Of a stretch of 64,000 bases of DNA, positions 12,166-23,905 are shown in pieces. Made by a program: the position numbers and the translations under genes. This DNA comes from Micropterix aruncella (taxonomy: Eukaryota; Arthropoda; Insecta; Lepidoptera; Micropterigidae): NCBI GenBank assembly GCA_944548615.1, contig OX155952.1, positions 39,629,231 through 39,693,230 on the forward strand, read 5' to 3'. The notes beneath the pieces were generated by a model, which ran no database searches, was not told the DNA's origin, and saw only the letters and a list, made by a program, of their open reading frames with translations. How positions within the stretch are numbered: position 1 is the stretch's first letter; each line of letters opens with the position of its first letter.

Positions 12166-12810
12166 CATGGTCGGTAGAACCCACTGTGCGACAGTCAGGC
12201 GCGGCCGCGACGTAGGCTCGCGAAGCCCCTGTACTGTGCCCACGGTCTCCGCGGGCTATTTACTCATCTCGGCGGGTCTTTTAATCAGATCTCTCATATC
12301 GCTAACGTGGGAAACGAGAGACGGGGTTACGGCGGGTTCTCTGCCGTCGCCATTTAGATGGGAGCAGTGTTTAAGCGCCTGGAAAATTGGAGTATCTCGA
12401 GGCGAATCTGTGACGTCGCACCTTGGACTGAAAACGGTAACGGCCTGGTATAATGCTGCGCCGCGTGTAAAGCGCGGTGTCCACTGTGCTGCGCCAAGCG
12501 GCGTTTTGAGGTGAGCTCTGCACCGCTAGTGATAGGGTCCTAATGATTCCGTGCATCTTGGGTGGTGTTGGCCTAACTCTATGTCATCTGGCCTGCACAA
12601 CTCACAGTTCAACTAATATCTGGTATCCTCTTCGTAGAGGGACTTAACCCGTCAGTCAGGGCAGCTGTGAGCTTCTCCCGCGGCTGTAATCCTGCAGTCG
12701 GAGGTGGTTTTAATCAGAAGATCACGGATTCGGGGGAATACCACGGGCGGAACTGGGTGGTTGGTGCACTGTCACTGCTCTGATTTCGTCTAGACTGACC
12801 TCGAAATGGA
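12166..12810. other. GC-richer block of unknown nature
   Basis: Compositionally distinct from both flanks. The first half (12170-12560) is open over 115 codons on the + strand but shows no recognisable domain. The second half (12560-12810) resembles decayed transposon untranslated DNA more than a gene. It has no match elsewhere in the window. It could be a LINE 5' region or a conserved non-coding element. Confidence 0.25.
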
Positions 12811-12954
12811 TTTCTTTTCTAAGGAGTAACCACTCCCTTTCTCTCTCCTTCCTCTCCCAATTTCCTCTGTTCGGGAATTCTTACTTTTAAATATAGTAAT
12901 TTGTATATTATGCAGACATACCCATTCATCTTTATTTCCACAACGCGCATGTAC

Positions 12955-13000
12955 CACTGCACTATTCAGTATTCAGTATTCAATTTATTCATTCACAATT
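12955..13000 (-). repeat. ATTCAGT tandem words, probable LINE 3' tail
   Basis: ATTCAGTATTCAGTATTCA followed by AATTTATTCATTC is the inverse of the TGAAT-rich tails that end the LINE copies at 15142 and 44885, so this may be the 3' end of another truncated copy. Confidence 0.4.
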
Positions 13001-13785
13001 TACCATAAAAACATGAATTATGAATTGCACTGTACAATATGCACTGTGATTAGGTTAATTGTAAGATTTTACTATGTGGCAATAAGCTCGCCTTTTTGTA
13101 TATTTTTTTAAAGTGCGAATAAATAAATTATTAATATATTATTATTATCTAACAATTCGTACAACATTTATAATTTTTAAAAATGTGCGTATATCCTACA
13201 TTTTGGTTATGCGATGTGTTGTTTAGCCGCTTCCGCGTGTTTCCCTTCCAATTGGGACCGAAGCTAAGCATATCTACGACGACAGCGGATAACAATCTTA
13301 TCAAGTCTTCTTTATTTTCAGTTATTATCTCCCCATTTTTCGGTCATCGTTCGTTCCATCTCCAAAGCTCTAACCTCGTCATCTCCTAATTATCGATCGT
13401 TAACCCCAATCAAAAGCGGCGCTTCATTCATTATCCATAATTTACCTTCGGAAACAACTGTATTTCGTACCGGCGCGGCGCGTCGACATTCATAATATTA
13501 TAGCGCTTATTATTTCTGTGGTCGAGATAATCACGGGCTTTAGCGGCAACCTTCAAGCTCTCGCTGCTCGCTTACGGTTGGCCGAGAACATCGTGCGCGC
13601 TGACGCATCGCTCTCTGCCCTTGATAGCGCCCTAGCCTTTCCTCGACGTTTCGTCAGGTTTCTCTCTTTATCTTCGTGTTGCTTCACTCTCATATGCTGT
13701 TGGGAGGATTCTGTTGCCTTTGAACTACTCACACGTGTCAAAAATTCAATCAAATTGAAGTTTTATCATACTGAATCAAACGCGC

Positions 13786-15142
13786 ATTGTCATTTATTTA
13801 TTTAAATGATTTGGTGTCTGAAATTATGTTTAAGGCCCTGTGTCAGGCAATTGACGCTTTTCGTGAGGGTGATATTTGCATACTTACAAATGATTCGGCT
13901 ATAAAAATAATATATTGAAAGCCAAAGACCCAAGGAAGGATGTAAACGTACATGTATACCGCAATATGTTTATATATGATATTAAATTGCTCAATGCAAA
14001 TTGACAATGGAAGAATTATTGATTAACATTAAAATTAATCTATGTAAACTTAATAGTTGGTTTGAGAGCAACAACCTCACACTAAATGCATCTAAAAGTA
14101 ACTTCATACATTTTACAAATCACCGAAATCGGAATAAATGTTCGCCAATAATACTTTCAATAAATAACACTGCCATTCCTCAAACTCCTTGTACTAGATT
14201 TTTAGGTGTTTATGTCGACGAACTTTTAAAATGGAACTTTTACTGTGAAAACCTCGAAAGTAGGTTAAGTCGGGCATGTTATGCTTTGAGTATTGTAAGA
14301 AGGTCGTTGGATGAATTGCAAACAAGAAACGTTTATTTCAGCTATATTGAAGCTATCCTAAGTTATGCCATTACAATCTGGGAAAATTGTTACGCTTGTC
14401 ATAGGGTTTTACCTCATATTTATACTCCAAAAAAGAGCGGTACGAATAATTGCAAAGGTGAATGAAAAGGGAAGAGTCGTGTCGACCCATTTTTAAAAGA
14501 CTAAGAATCCTCACCTTAACCTCACTCTATATCTCTTTAAGTTACTGACTGATTTTTTTAAGAATAAAGAAACACATTATAAAAAGTTTTCAGATACACA
14601 TACTAAAAATACGAGAATTATATTTTTTTTATACCATGTACTAAACTAAACACAGCAAGGCAAGACACAAAATACTCCGGGCCATATTACTTTACCAGGC
14701 TACCGGAAAGTTTAAAAACAAGTCAAGTGGAAAGCTTATTCAAAAAACTACTTAAAGAATTCTTATTAGACAAAGCTTTTTATTCGATCGAGGAGTTTGT
14801 TAATTTTAAATGTTTTTTTAAATTTTTTGGCTATTTTTTTGTCAATTTTAAGTAGCATTTTTAAATTTTTCAGACTTTTGATTTTATATTTCTTGATTAT
14901 TTTAATTTGTGGTTTTAGTAAGTACATACATCTTAAAAATGATTTTGAGTTTCGCCAGTACTAAAATGTTGCATATCGACATGTCCTAAAAGCAATAATG
15001 AAGTAGGTTGAACTGTAAATACGTGGTGATAAATTTGTATATTGTAAAAACGGACGAATAGATTGTAATTTAAATGTACCTAGATATTAAGTTTCTACAA
15101 TCTGTTAAGATTTTTTTGGAAATAAATTGAATTGAATTGAAT
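13786..15142 (+). pseudogene. Degenerate LINE, reverse transcriptase C-terminal half plus 3' UTR
   Basis: Coding remnants begin with IYLNDLV (about 13797) and the expected catalytic block, here decayed to LTNDSA. They continue at 14001-14465 with LCKLNSWFESNNLTLNASKS and a FLGVYVDELLKW motif, typical of Jockey/CR1-superfamily reverse transcriptases downstream of the active site. A C-terminal tail FKKLLKEFLLDKAFYSIEEF lies near 14740-14800. The 3' UTR ends in AATTGAATTGAATTGAATG at about 15124-15142, a microsatellite tail. An inverted copy of this 3' end lies at 44885-45000. Stops and frame changes show it is dead. Confidence 0.8.
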
Positions 15143-16030
15143 GCTATAGTAGGGCGGTGTCAACTACAACGGGCGAACCCGTCATCCCAGGCTTGTATAA
15201 CGATATAGACCGTTCTTTTAGCCATGGGATGAGCGTAGAAGACTTGGGGACAAGACAATCTACTGTCTAGTTCACCAGCAACCTGTTAGACCGACGCCTT
15301 ACGGCGAGGCACCGAGAAAGGTACCAGCGTGCAGCCTCACCCCCTAACTACCAGTTTTGGCAGGATATCTCCATCTGGAATTAACCTTCAGGATACCTCC
15401 GTCCTCCCGACTGGTTACGAGTCCGAAGTCGCTTACGCAACCTCTACCTGTTTATCGCGGATCTGGGCGTTATTTACCCGTAGTGCCACACGGGATCGAG
15501 TCATCATCCACCCCCGCTGCTTAGGAAACAGTATATTTCCATAGTCTCCAGACCCCTTCAGAAATTAGTCAGAATGCACAGCCGATTGGCTTCGCCGACC
15601 GGTGCGTAAACCGTTTAGTGGCGCCGGGATGCAATCTCGCCGGGAGAAACCGGTCCACCAGCTCCATGCCATAGTACATTTTTGCAACTCGTCTCCGTCG
15701 GCGAATGCAGTTGGCGCTGATAGCATTGTCCGGCAAAACTAATAATAATTTATTTGGCCGTCTTATAACATTGATAATGAAGGGTTTTTTTAAAAGGACT
15801 GATTTCTTATTAAACATATAATGTAACCAAAGATAACAATAATACCATTTAATTATTAGTGTCATCTATCGCAATTTTATATAGACTGATTAGATAACAG
15901 AAACAATACGGAGAGATTAGAATGCCATAAATTAATCATTTTGAACAGTAAAGCGCGTAATTATTAGGTATTAAAACCTATATACCAAATTAAAATTTGA
16001 CATCTTTATGTTAGTTAGTTAACGTGTCCG
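15143..16030. other. Unknown; moderately GC-rich, transposon-like
   Basis: 15143-15560 is GC-richer than its flanks. It contains words such as CGGGCGAACCCGTC and ACGCCTTACGGCGAGG with short inverted symmetry, suggestive of decayed transposon UTR, but it has no partner in the window and no domain. 15600-16030 is AT-rich with nothing recognised. Confidence 0.25.
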
Positions 16031-16439
16031 GTCCAGGTTAAGACATGTCTTCAAAAATATGCGGCCTGGATGGTCTTGTTGTTCGTCTCTGTAGTTTCTG
16101 GTGGGTTATGGGGGTTGACAGCTGTGGTCAGGATAGGAGGTGGTTTTCATCCTGCAGCGTTACACAACCGTATGTTGGATTCGCTGTGTAACCCCAGCGG
16201 AGGAGATTGGCTTGTCACAGTGTCTTTTGGATCGGTAGTAGAAGGATTGGCCGGTGAGTTAGGGTCACCGGTTCCAGGGACGTCCGATTGTTCATGGTCG
16301 CAGACTAGACAGTCAAAAATGTGCACAATCTTCGGGGAGGCTCCATCTGTATCCCATTTTATATTTTATTGTATATTCTTTATGTAAATACTATTAAAAT
16401 AATAAGAAATATAACTTTGTTTGTTATTATTTGATTTTG

Positions 16440-17030
16440 AGATACGCTGCCGTAACGGCGTGTTTAGAGCGCAGTGTTTGGGCTACTGAACATAATTGAT
16501 TAATCAATCTTTGGAATTATGAATGCTATCTACAGGTTGTGTTTCGTAGTATGACAGAGCGTAGTACGACATTAAGCAGTCTAATACCATATACAATCAG
16601 TGGTAAATACCTTAATAGTAGAATATGACTGTGTGGGCGTAAAACACAATAAGACCGAGAAGAATCCCGTTGGAAGAGCATCGCGACTCCCGCAGTGTTT
16701 TCTCGCCAGCCGCGTCACGTGTAAAAACCTATACGCGTCGCGCAGTGTTTTGCGTGTTCTGGGTAGTCATTAGGCGCGGTTGTCGTCCGATAAATCAGCG
16801 CGCGCGCATCTCGCCGCCCCGATCTGTGGTGGCGCGACTGCGATACTAATCTGGCTTCGATTCCGTGAAAGGCCGTTCACAAATTTATTAAAGAGTTGCC
16901 TTCTCGTTCGCATAGACAACGCTGCGTACGTGACACCGCCCCCTAATGTCGCTCTTTCCATATTATTATAAGACGCGGCGGTTACCGCACGACTCCGCGC
17001 TCCGCTGTCTCTCGCCAGTCGACCCGCACC
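16440..17030. promoter_or_regulatory. GC-rich block with E-box and XRE-like words
   Basis: The word CGCAGTGTTT occurs three times (about 16469, 16691 and 16741). A palindromic E-box CACGTG is at 16716-16721 and a TTGCGTG word at 16750-16756. CACGTG and GCGTG cores are the kind bound by bHLH-PAS dimers that include ARNT/Tango. Such short words are common by chance; the assignment is a weak inference. Confidence 0.2.
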
Positions 17031-17149
17031 TGTAACATACATATATTGGTGTTTTTTCCTTTGCTGATGATGTGGTCTTACTTAGATAGCTGGCTACTTT
17101 TCTATTTCTATATTCTCTATTTTTAGTAAAGTTGCGGTGCTGGAGACAG

Positions 17150-17835
17150 TACTGAGCAGAGGTATAAAGACCTAGAAAGTGGACAGTCCGAGGAAAAAAT
17201 ATATTCGTAAGCTCTTTAAATAACGATCTCCCTAACTGCAGTAATGGTCAAACCAGAACACTATTTCATAGAGACGGTACGCTATTCATTCTTTATTTAT
17301 AGAGACGGTACGTCATACATTATAGCGATGTAAGCACCCTTAAGATTTTATACTTCTCCTATGTACGCAGCATTCTCGAATACGGATCTATCATTTGGTC
17401 GCCTCAGTATACATTCTATAAAAATAGAGTTAAGAGACTCCAGAAGTACTTCATGAGACATCCTGATTTTAAATCGTTTCAAACCTCCGAAAGTTACTCA
17501 GAGAGACTTAACCGCCATAACGTGGACTCACTCGAGGATAGGCGCCTCCAATATGATATTATATACGTTTTCTGTACAATATTATTAATAATAAAATAGA
17601 CAGTCCCTATTCTGTTGGCTGAATCTCCTACCGAATCCCAAATAATAAGACAAGGGCTCGTGATTTATTTTATCTACCGAGAGTCAATACCAATTATGGT
17701 CAAAATATGTATTTTTATAGTGCACTTCGATCATATAACTTAAACTTTCAATGTTTGGATATTTTTAATTTATCTTCAAATACTTGCTTCGAAGAAATTA
17801 GAAATACGATGAACAGCCTTCGGGTTTGATTGGTA
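17150..17835 (+). pseudogene. LINE reverse transcriptase C-terminal remnant
   Basis: Translation around 17320-17570 gives STLKILYFSYVRSILEYGSI followed by IWSPQYTFYKNRVKRLQKYF. This is the conserved region downstream of the active site in Jockey/R1-superfamily reverse transcriptases (family form: a Y-x-S-x-L-x-Y-G-x-x-x-W motif followed by a basic L-E-x-x-Q-x-R segment). A final RNTMNSLRV ends at a stop near 17829. Stop codons interrupt it after 17590. A 14-bp repeat (ATAGAGACGGTACG) is duplicated at 17270 and 17301, close to the start of the recognisable part. Confidence 0.7.
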
Positions 17836-17962
17836 TTTCTTCGTCCGTTGGGTACGTAGGCTGTGGTAATCATTACTACACTATAACAATGCTTTCTAGC
17901 CCGTATAATATTTTCTATAAAAGTTCATGTGTATATTAACATTATAAATACATTGTGATGTA

Positions 17963-18175
17963 TCCTACTACTATTATAAACGCGAAAGTTTGTAAGAATG
18001 TATGTATGGATGTTTGTTACTCTTTCACGCAAAAACTACTGAATGGATTTTGAAACTTTACAATAATATAGCTTACACATCAGAATAACACATAGGCATA
18101 ATTTATAAAGATGTATAGTTTTCTATCATCACCATCACCACGCCTAACAACGGTGAAACCGCGGGGCGCAGCTAG
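17963..18175 (+). mobile_element. Short non-autonomous Helitron-like element
   Basis: Starts TCCTACTACTATTATAAACG directly after an A and ends with a GC-rich segment (CCGCGGGGCGCAG) then CTAG directly before a T. A 5' TC, a 3' CTRR end preceded by a GC-rich hairpin-like word, insertion between A and T and no target duplication are the hallmarks of Helitrons. At 213 bp it is a non-autonomous derivative. Confidence 0.75.
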
Positions 18176-18194
18176 TATTATATATATTTATATT

Positions 18195-18540
18195 AACTAT
18201 ACTTTTACATTTTATTATTACCTTATCGTATTATTTATATTAATTTATTATTTGTGCACATGTATGTATGTATGTATATATGTATGTATGTTATATATCA
18301 TCATATATCTTAAATACATCTACATAACTCATAATGTGGCTTCCCTATCCCTTTCCCCTTACTTAAACCTGCATTTTTTTCATAACTCGTTGCGCTGAAA
18401 CCAAAAAAAATGTTTAATTGTGAAAACTTTTAATTGGCCTTAGAATTGTATAATATGTGTTAGTTAGTATTAAGTATAAAACGCTGTAAGTTCCCGAAAA
18501 ATGAAAATAAAAAATAAATAAAAAAATAAATTTATTTATT
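18195..18540 (+). repeat. AT-rich repeat family, copy 1 (3' end with AAAT tail)
   Basis: Shares an ordered set of words with 21000-21395 and 39236-39585: CATAATGTGGCTT, GCATAATATGT-like, AAACGCTGTAAGTT, and then a GAAAAATAAAATAAA-type tail. The common tail suggests a retroposed 3' end, class unknown. Confidence 0.65.
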
Positions 18541-18904
18541 AATACAAATATGTATGGATAACAACAGGTTGCACCAATTGGTTCTTCAGAGTTCAAAATT
18601 ACGAGTAAGATTATCTTGAAAAATTTAAACTTTATACTCCAAATAGAGAAAAAGAAACAAACTGAAAAAAAAACAAAAATAACATAATAAAATAGAAAGA
18701 AAAATAGAAGAAGATTACAACGGAGTTAAATAGACAAATAAATATTTCGTCTATCCGACTATTACGAGGATTTTACCCTAAACAAAAATAAACGATAAAT
18801 ATAGTAATAGATAAAAAAATTAATTTTAAAAAAGTACGAAAAATAAAGTAGTTAACAAAAAAACAGGTTTTAATGGAAGATTACGGCGGAAGCCACTTTT
18901 TTTA

Positions 18905-20070
18905 TAGAAAGTATGTATTTATTTTATTTATTTATTTATTTTATTTATTTGTATCAAACATAATTATAAAACGCATAAAAATGGTCGTAACAAGTAATGG
19001 TGCGAAGAAACAACGGCCCACATTCACATGACCATGCTCAGCGTATACCCCACTAGGCCAAATATAGCCTGTATCTGGGCATACGACTTACTTTCTGACT
19101 TAGGTGGAGAAGCCTAACTGACGTAGGTACTCATATAGATACATATACACATACACACATACATATACAAATATATAAATATAACGATCTAAATGTATTA
19201 TAGTATTATTCTTTTGCATTATATTACAATATAGTACATTTTGTTTAATATCTTATATCATATTATATAGTATAATAGTAAAGTTATGCAGAAATATATA
19301 TATTTTTTTTAAGATATGACTTGCAGCAGTTCTTTCTCTGTCCTTGAACGACCTATGTCGTCAAGCCATTTTTTTATATTTTTTTTGAATAAAATGGTAT
19401 TTTCTATTTCCTTTATTTTGTCATCAAGGCGGTTGAATATTTTAGGTGCTATATAGTTGAATTGTCTTTGGGCAAATGAAGAATTAACTCGGGGAACGGC
19501 ATAATTCAGACCTGCAGATGCTCTTGTAGTTCGGTGTTGCTGGCTTCGTAGTCGTTTATCTGAGGTTCGATGGAAGAACATGAGTGACTGTTTCACAAAC
19601 AGCTGGCGTATGTCTAACACATTACTTTCTTTGAATAGCATGTTGGAGTCATATCGTGGGGGCCTTCTATTGATTACCCTCAACAAAAGCTTTTGGGCTT
19701 TCACTAGAGGATCCAAGACAGATTTTACACATCCTCCCCAAGCTATTATTCCGTGTACCCATAAACCCTGACACAGGGCCATATAAACCATATTTAGGGA
19801 GTTCTTAGAAAGGACGTTGCGTAATTCTCTAAAGACGAAAACTAGTTTCCGAGACCTCGAAGAGAGTTGTAATAATTGGTTATCCCAGCTCAATTTAGAG
19901 TCTATTAGGACACCCAGATACTTGACTTCGGTTTTTTCTTGGATATGGTAACAAGCGCAGGATGGTTGCCTATTACAGTGGTAAGAGTGGATTGTCAATG
20001 ATGGAGGCATTGGCAATGGAGGATTACAGACAATTAGATATTTACTAATATTCCAATTGGCTAAATTTAT
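18905..20070 (-). pseudogene. 5'-truncated LINE, reverse transcriptase C-terminal third
   Basis: A single open stretch of 235 codons on the - strand (19309-20016). It contains KYLGVLIDSKLSW, LRNVLSKNSLNMVYMALCQG, a GIIAWGGCVKSVLDPLVKAQ motif and the C-terminal domain ending in an FKKNIKKWL-like helix. This is the segment after the YADD active site in Jockey/CR1-superfamily elements. The copy begins just before this part (about 20070), so the catalytic core is missing. The 3' UTR runs to about 18905 and ends in TTTATTTATT-type units (TAAA repeats when read 5' to 3'). It is closely related in layout to the copies at 42.2-43.5 and 9.4-10.9 kb. Confidence 0.85.
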
Positions 20071-20259
20071 TTACTAATATTCAAATTTAATATGAAAACA
20101 AAAATAAAACATGGTTTGAAAAAAACAATAGTAAGTTTAGGTAATTATTGCTATTATTAATTTATTATTCAAAAATCCACAAACTGTCATGGAAAATATC
20201 CATGTCACTGGTCTGCTGCATAACAGTTGATTCAGTAGTGTGGTAGCTCTGTTTCTCAC

Positions 20260-20303
20260 TGCCTTCTGGTCAAAGGTCGTGCCTTCTGGTCAAAGGTCGT
20301 GCC
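20260..20303. repeat. 20-bp tandem duplication
   Basis: Two consecutive copies of GCCTTCTGGTCAAAGGTCGT. Otherwise 20100-20990 holds no recognisable gene. Confidence 0.85.
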
Positions 20304-20999
20304 TTCTTGCTTTATTTCCCTATTTGATAATGTATGACGCATAATGGTGTAAGACAACTGCCGGCATGTTAGACGTCGTTGCCTGCGTGTCTGGAGCGCT
20401 CTGGCTGCCAAAATGCCAAAAGCCGTGAGTTATCTTGCTAGAATGTAGCCGTGCGCTTATGGATTGTTTGAGGCGTCATTATCGACCATTAAGTGAGTAG
20501 GTACGCAGATATCGTATGGACTGTTTGTTGCATTTTGACCAATAGGAAGCGCGTACGATAGTCTTCTTTGGACTAATGATGAAACAGACACTGCGCCCTG
20601 CAACGGCATAATTAATACTGGAATTTCCACATTAAAATGCATTCAGATGTAGTGCAATAGTGTTATTGTTATAATCTGCATCTGTTATTGTAATGATTAT
20701 TATGCTTGAAATATTGTTATTATTATTATTATTATGTATATTTATTTATTTATTTATTTGATTAACTAAATGTATACAGCATATTCTTTATATAAAAAAA
20801 ACATTTTATAAATTAACATTAATATAGCCATTAATACATTTTAAATTAGCAAAAAATATAAAGTACCCATTTAAAAGATAATAATTTTATAACCTTCTTT
20901 TAAGGAAAAAAGGAAAAAGAAGCATTTCTAAATATAAATGTATAAGTACAATAGGGGAATGGAAATGGAAGGGAGGGATTGTTATAACACTATGTGTAA

Positions 21000-21395
21000 T
21001 ATACGTTCATAAATGGCCATACATACGTATATTAATTATATTATAAATATATTGATATGGATATTATAGGTACCTATTTATATTATCTATAGGTATTTAT
21101 ATTATTATAATATTTTATCAATATTATTTATATTTAGGTAATTATTCCATGCATTGACCGGATTCCATTCCATATATCTATTAAATTCATAATGTAGCTT
21201 TCCTATCCATGTCCTCGAAATTTACCATGTGTCGTAAAAACTATTTTCTTTACATTTTCCTCTTGAGCTGTAACTATATGCCTACTTTAATTGTGGATTT
21301 TTTAAATTTGTCTAAGTTTTGCATAATATGTGTTAATAATATGTTTAAAACGGTGTAAGTCTTATGAAAAATAAAATAAAATAATATTATTTGTA
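21000..21395 (+). repeat. AT-rich repeat family, copy 2
   Basis: Collinear with 39236-39585: shared TATTAATTATATTATAAATA-type 5' words, CATAATGTAGCTTTC, GCATAATATGTG and AACGGTGTAAGTC, ending with a GAAAAATAAAATAAAAT tail. Confidence 0.65.
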
Positions 21396-22225
21396 ATGGC
21401 GTTATTAAATCTAATCGATTTTTTTTCTAATGATGACATGGTAGGAATAGCTTCAAATTCGTCGTTTAAGAGTACTATGGACTATAGACCTTCTACATTT
21501 GAGGCGACGCGCGTAGGAAAATATGAGTATTATCATATTTTATGAGCGGCCATAAACTCTTAATCGTCTCGGCGACAGTAAAAAGTAATAATAAACGCAG
21601 CGGAAATGGTGAAAAAAAGAAAAAAAAGGCGAGCGAACCGCTTATCTGTCAGACGTTTGTGATACGTGGCGTGACTCGGGGCGACTTTAATCGGCCGGCG
21701 GCGATCTGGCGAGGGCGGCTGTGCGAGCCGCAGGGCGGGCGAGCGCTTTACAACTCAGGGCGGATGTAAAATAAGCGTAATCGAATAAATATAACACTCG
21801 ACTAAGGCAAGTGCAGGGTACGCGGCGATATCAATAAGTGAACAAACACGAATTTACAAGAATATTGACGATTTTTTATTTGTGAATGTAGTGCGCAGTG
21901 GCGGTTAAAGCAGAGCACCACATTAGACTACATCAGAGGTTTTCAACTTTTTTACTGGCACAAATTTTCATTTCCCAAAATTCCTCGGCACACTGTATGA
22001 ATGCACAGTCAAGCGCACATCAAGGCTTATATTTTTGTTACTAGACCTTCTTATCACAACGCATAAAATGCCTCATTGCAAGTAAAGCTTGACGTGCTCT
22101 TAAGTGTACATTGTTTAAAACAAAGGATGACTAATTGTTTATTCATTTATTTGTAACATTTACTTAATTCAGTATGAGATTTGAGCTTGACGCAGAGTAC
22201 AGAGATATTTTATCCTTAGGCGAAT

Positions 22226-22511
22226 TGTTTGTTTGTTTGTTTCTACTCTTTATTGTGAAATTTCACGATGGGCGGGTTAATTGTCATTTGACAATCTCTT
22301 ACAACCAACCCTACGATGAAGTGTTTATTATATGTGTGCGTGTAACATGTGTTAAGTGTGTGTCTTGTTATTGCGTTTCATCGACAGAGTTGAAAATGCA
22401 ATTCCGTTAATTTGATCCCAACAGAAAATGGTAACCCAGTGGGGAATCGAAACCGGGACCTCAATGTAAGATCAGGCAACCTAACCTAACCTAACCGGCC
22501 ACCGGGCCGTG
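22226..22511 (-). mobile_element. tRNA-derived SINE, copy 2, nested in the hAT element
   Basis: Inverted copy of the SINE at 1139-1425: head at 22511, tail of AAAC units at about 22228. AATTGT occurs on both sides (before the tail at about 22222 and after the head at 22513), a plausible target-site duplication. The box A region is expanded by three CCTAA units (22478-22496), so its promoter is probably damaged. Confidence 0.85.
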
Positions 22512-22972
22512 TAATTGTCGACAGATATACTCTCATTTCTTCTTCAATCGATAGAAGTAGGTCGCGTTTGACACTTTTTATGTTCGTCAGTGCTGAAAAT
22601 CCCTGTTCGCACAAATACGAGGTTGAAAATGGTAAAATAGCTCTCAGTGCTTTATTACTTACCCCTGGGTATTCCAAAAAAATGTATATCCAGAACTTGT
22701 TTATATGCAGCTTCTTGATTTTTAACGCGTAAACTTTTGTTATTCTGCCTAATTGAAACCAACCAAACTGCTGAGAGAAATATTGAAGAGGTCTTATCCA
22801 GTCTGTCAGAGGCTTTGACGTTAATACGAGTATTACGAAAGTATATGACAACCTTTTCTTTCAGTAACATCAGTGAATCACGTATCATTGAAATGGTTGC
22901 AGCGACGACGTTTCTAAAAGCGGCGTTCGGAAACATGGACAGGGTGCCCCCTGTTGAATACGTTGTTTCCAC
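22512..22972 (-). pseudogene. hAT transposase, C-terminal dimerisation region
   Basis: On the - strand the frame carries YPGVSNKALRAILPFSTSYL, then CEQGFSALTNIKSVKRDLLL and EEEMRVYLSTI. This is the hallmark hAT C-terminal motif (P-F-x-T-x-Y-L-C-E-x-G-F-S-x-L, then an R-x-x-L-x-V-E-x-D-L-R-like segment) of the ZBED5/Charlie-like group. The upstream part is in another frame (22655-22972), so at least one frameshift is present, and the catalytic core is absent. The coding end was interrupted by the SINE at 22511. These transposases cut and paste DNA; this copy cannot. Confidence 0.8.
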
Positions 22973-23378
22973 AGGGTGATTTTTTCAGTCAAAACTAACA
23001 TTTTGCGAAGACAGCCTTTTGGCGGCACACCTAAAGGGCACTTGCGGCACATCGGTGTGCCGCGGCACATTGCTTGAAAACCACTGGATTTAATGAACAA
23101 CGCAAAAGATAACTGTTTGTTTCAGTGTCGATACAGTACATACCATTACTACAAACGTGTCCACTGTTAATTATATGTACATACGAATCGGGGTTATGTT
23201 GGAAAAGGGACCAAGTCCAATTAGCAACATTCTGAGATAATTGCTTGTAATTTTTTTTAAATCATTTCAATTTATAATATTGCAACCCTTTGGATCAGTT
23301 GAAAGAGAAAATTCATGTGAAGAAAGCAGAAAGAAAAAAACATTCGCCTTCATAACAATGCGCATGCGGACATAAGTG

Positions 23379-23634
23379 TGTTTCTCTTATTTATTGTGAA
23401 ATTTCACAATGGGTGATGGATTTATTACCATACGACAATCTCTCACAACCACCCTTGCTATGAAGGGTTTAACATGTGTGTAAGAGCGTGTCTTGTTATT
23501 GCATTCGATCGACAGAAATTAAATGCAATTCCGTTAATTTTATCCCAACTGAAAATTGTGACCCAACCAGGAATCGAACCCGGAACCTTACATTGTAAGA
23601 TCAGGTGACCTAACCACTGTGCTGCCAGGCCGTG
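23379..23634 (-). mobile_element. tRNA-derived SINE, copy 3
   Basis: Inverted copy. The box B complement lies near 23570 (GGAATCGAACCC), the head ends at CCAGGCCGTG (about 23634) and the tail is at 23379-23395. It abuts a mariner remnant on its right. Confidence 0.85.
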
Positions 23635-23639
23635 TAAGC

Positions 23640-23905
23640 GAAGTGGCAATTGCAAAAATGTAAGAATTGAAGAACGAATTATTGAAACATGCTCTGTAGT
23701 CACCAGATCTGGCACCCTTCGATTTTCATCTCTGCCCAAACTTAAAAAAATCCTGCGCGGAAATCGTTTCTCATCGAATGAATGATCATAACATTTGTAC
23801 AGGAATATTTTGGGGGCTTTATGGATAGTTTCTTCGCACATGGAATACATAGAATTGGAGAATCTATGGAAAAAGTGTATTTTACTTAACAAAGAATAAA
23901 GCATA
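23640..23905 (+). pseudogene. mariner transposase C-terminal remnant
   Basis: At 23700 the + strand reads SPDLAPFDFHLCPNLKKILR, followed by a GNRFSSNE segment. This is the mariner signature around the third catalytic Asp (family form YSPDLAPSDYHLF), which lies 34 residues after the second Asp in DD34D elements. After a frameshift the end of the protein (GIHRIGESMEKCILLNKE-like) can be followed to about 23898. The codon before SPD is TAG where the family has Tyr, and another TGA follows NE. It is a decayed copy separate from the Tc1 remnant at 1950. Confidence 0.75.

Larger units (their letters stand above)
21934..23086 (-). mobile_element. hAT-family DNA transposon remnant with terminal inverted repeats
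   Basis: The ends are CAGAGGTTTTCAAC at 21934 and, inverted, CAGTGGTTTTCAAG ending at 23086. CAGNGGTTNTCAA is the end shape of the Charlie/hAT group. The adjoining 8-mers (GACTACAT before, GATTTAAT after) agree at 5 of 8 positions, consistent with an old 8-bp target duplication, the length hAT elements make. The interior carries a hAT transposase C-terminus on the - strand and a SINE inserted at 22226-22511. Confidence 0.8.

Noticed and set aside
12167..12514. 115-codon open frame on the + strand
   Set aside because: GC-richer block without any recognisable motif; not enough to call a gene.
22478..22496. Telomeric TTAGG array
   Set aside because: Only three units, embedded in a SINE head; too short and in the wrong context for a telomere.
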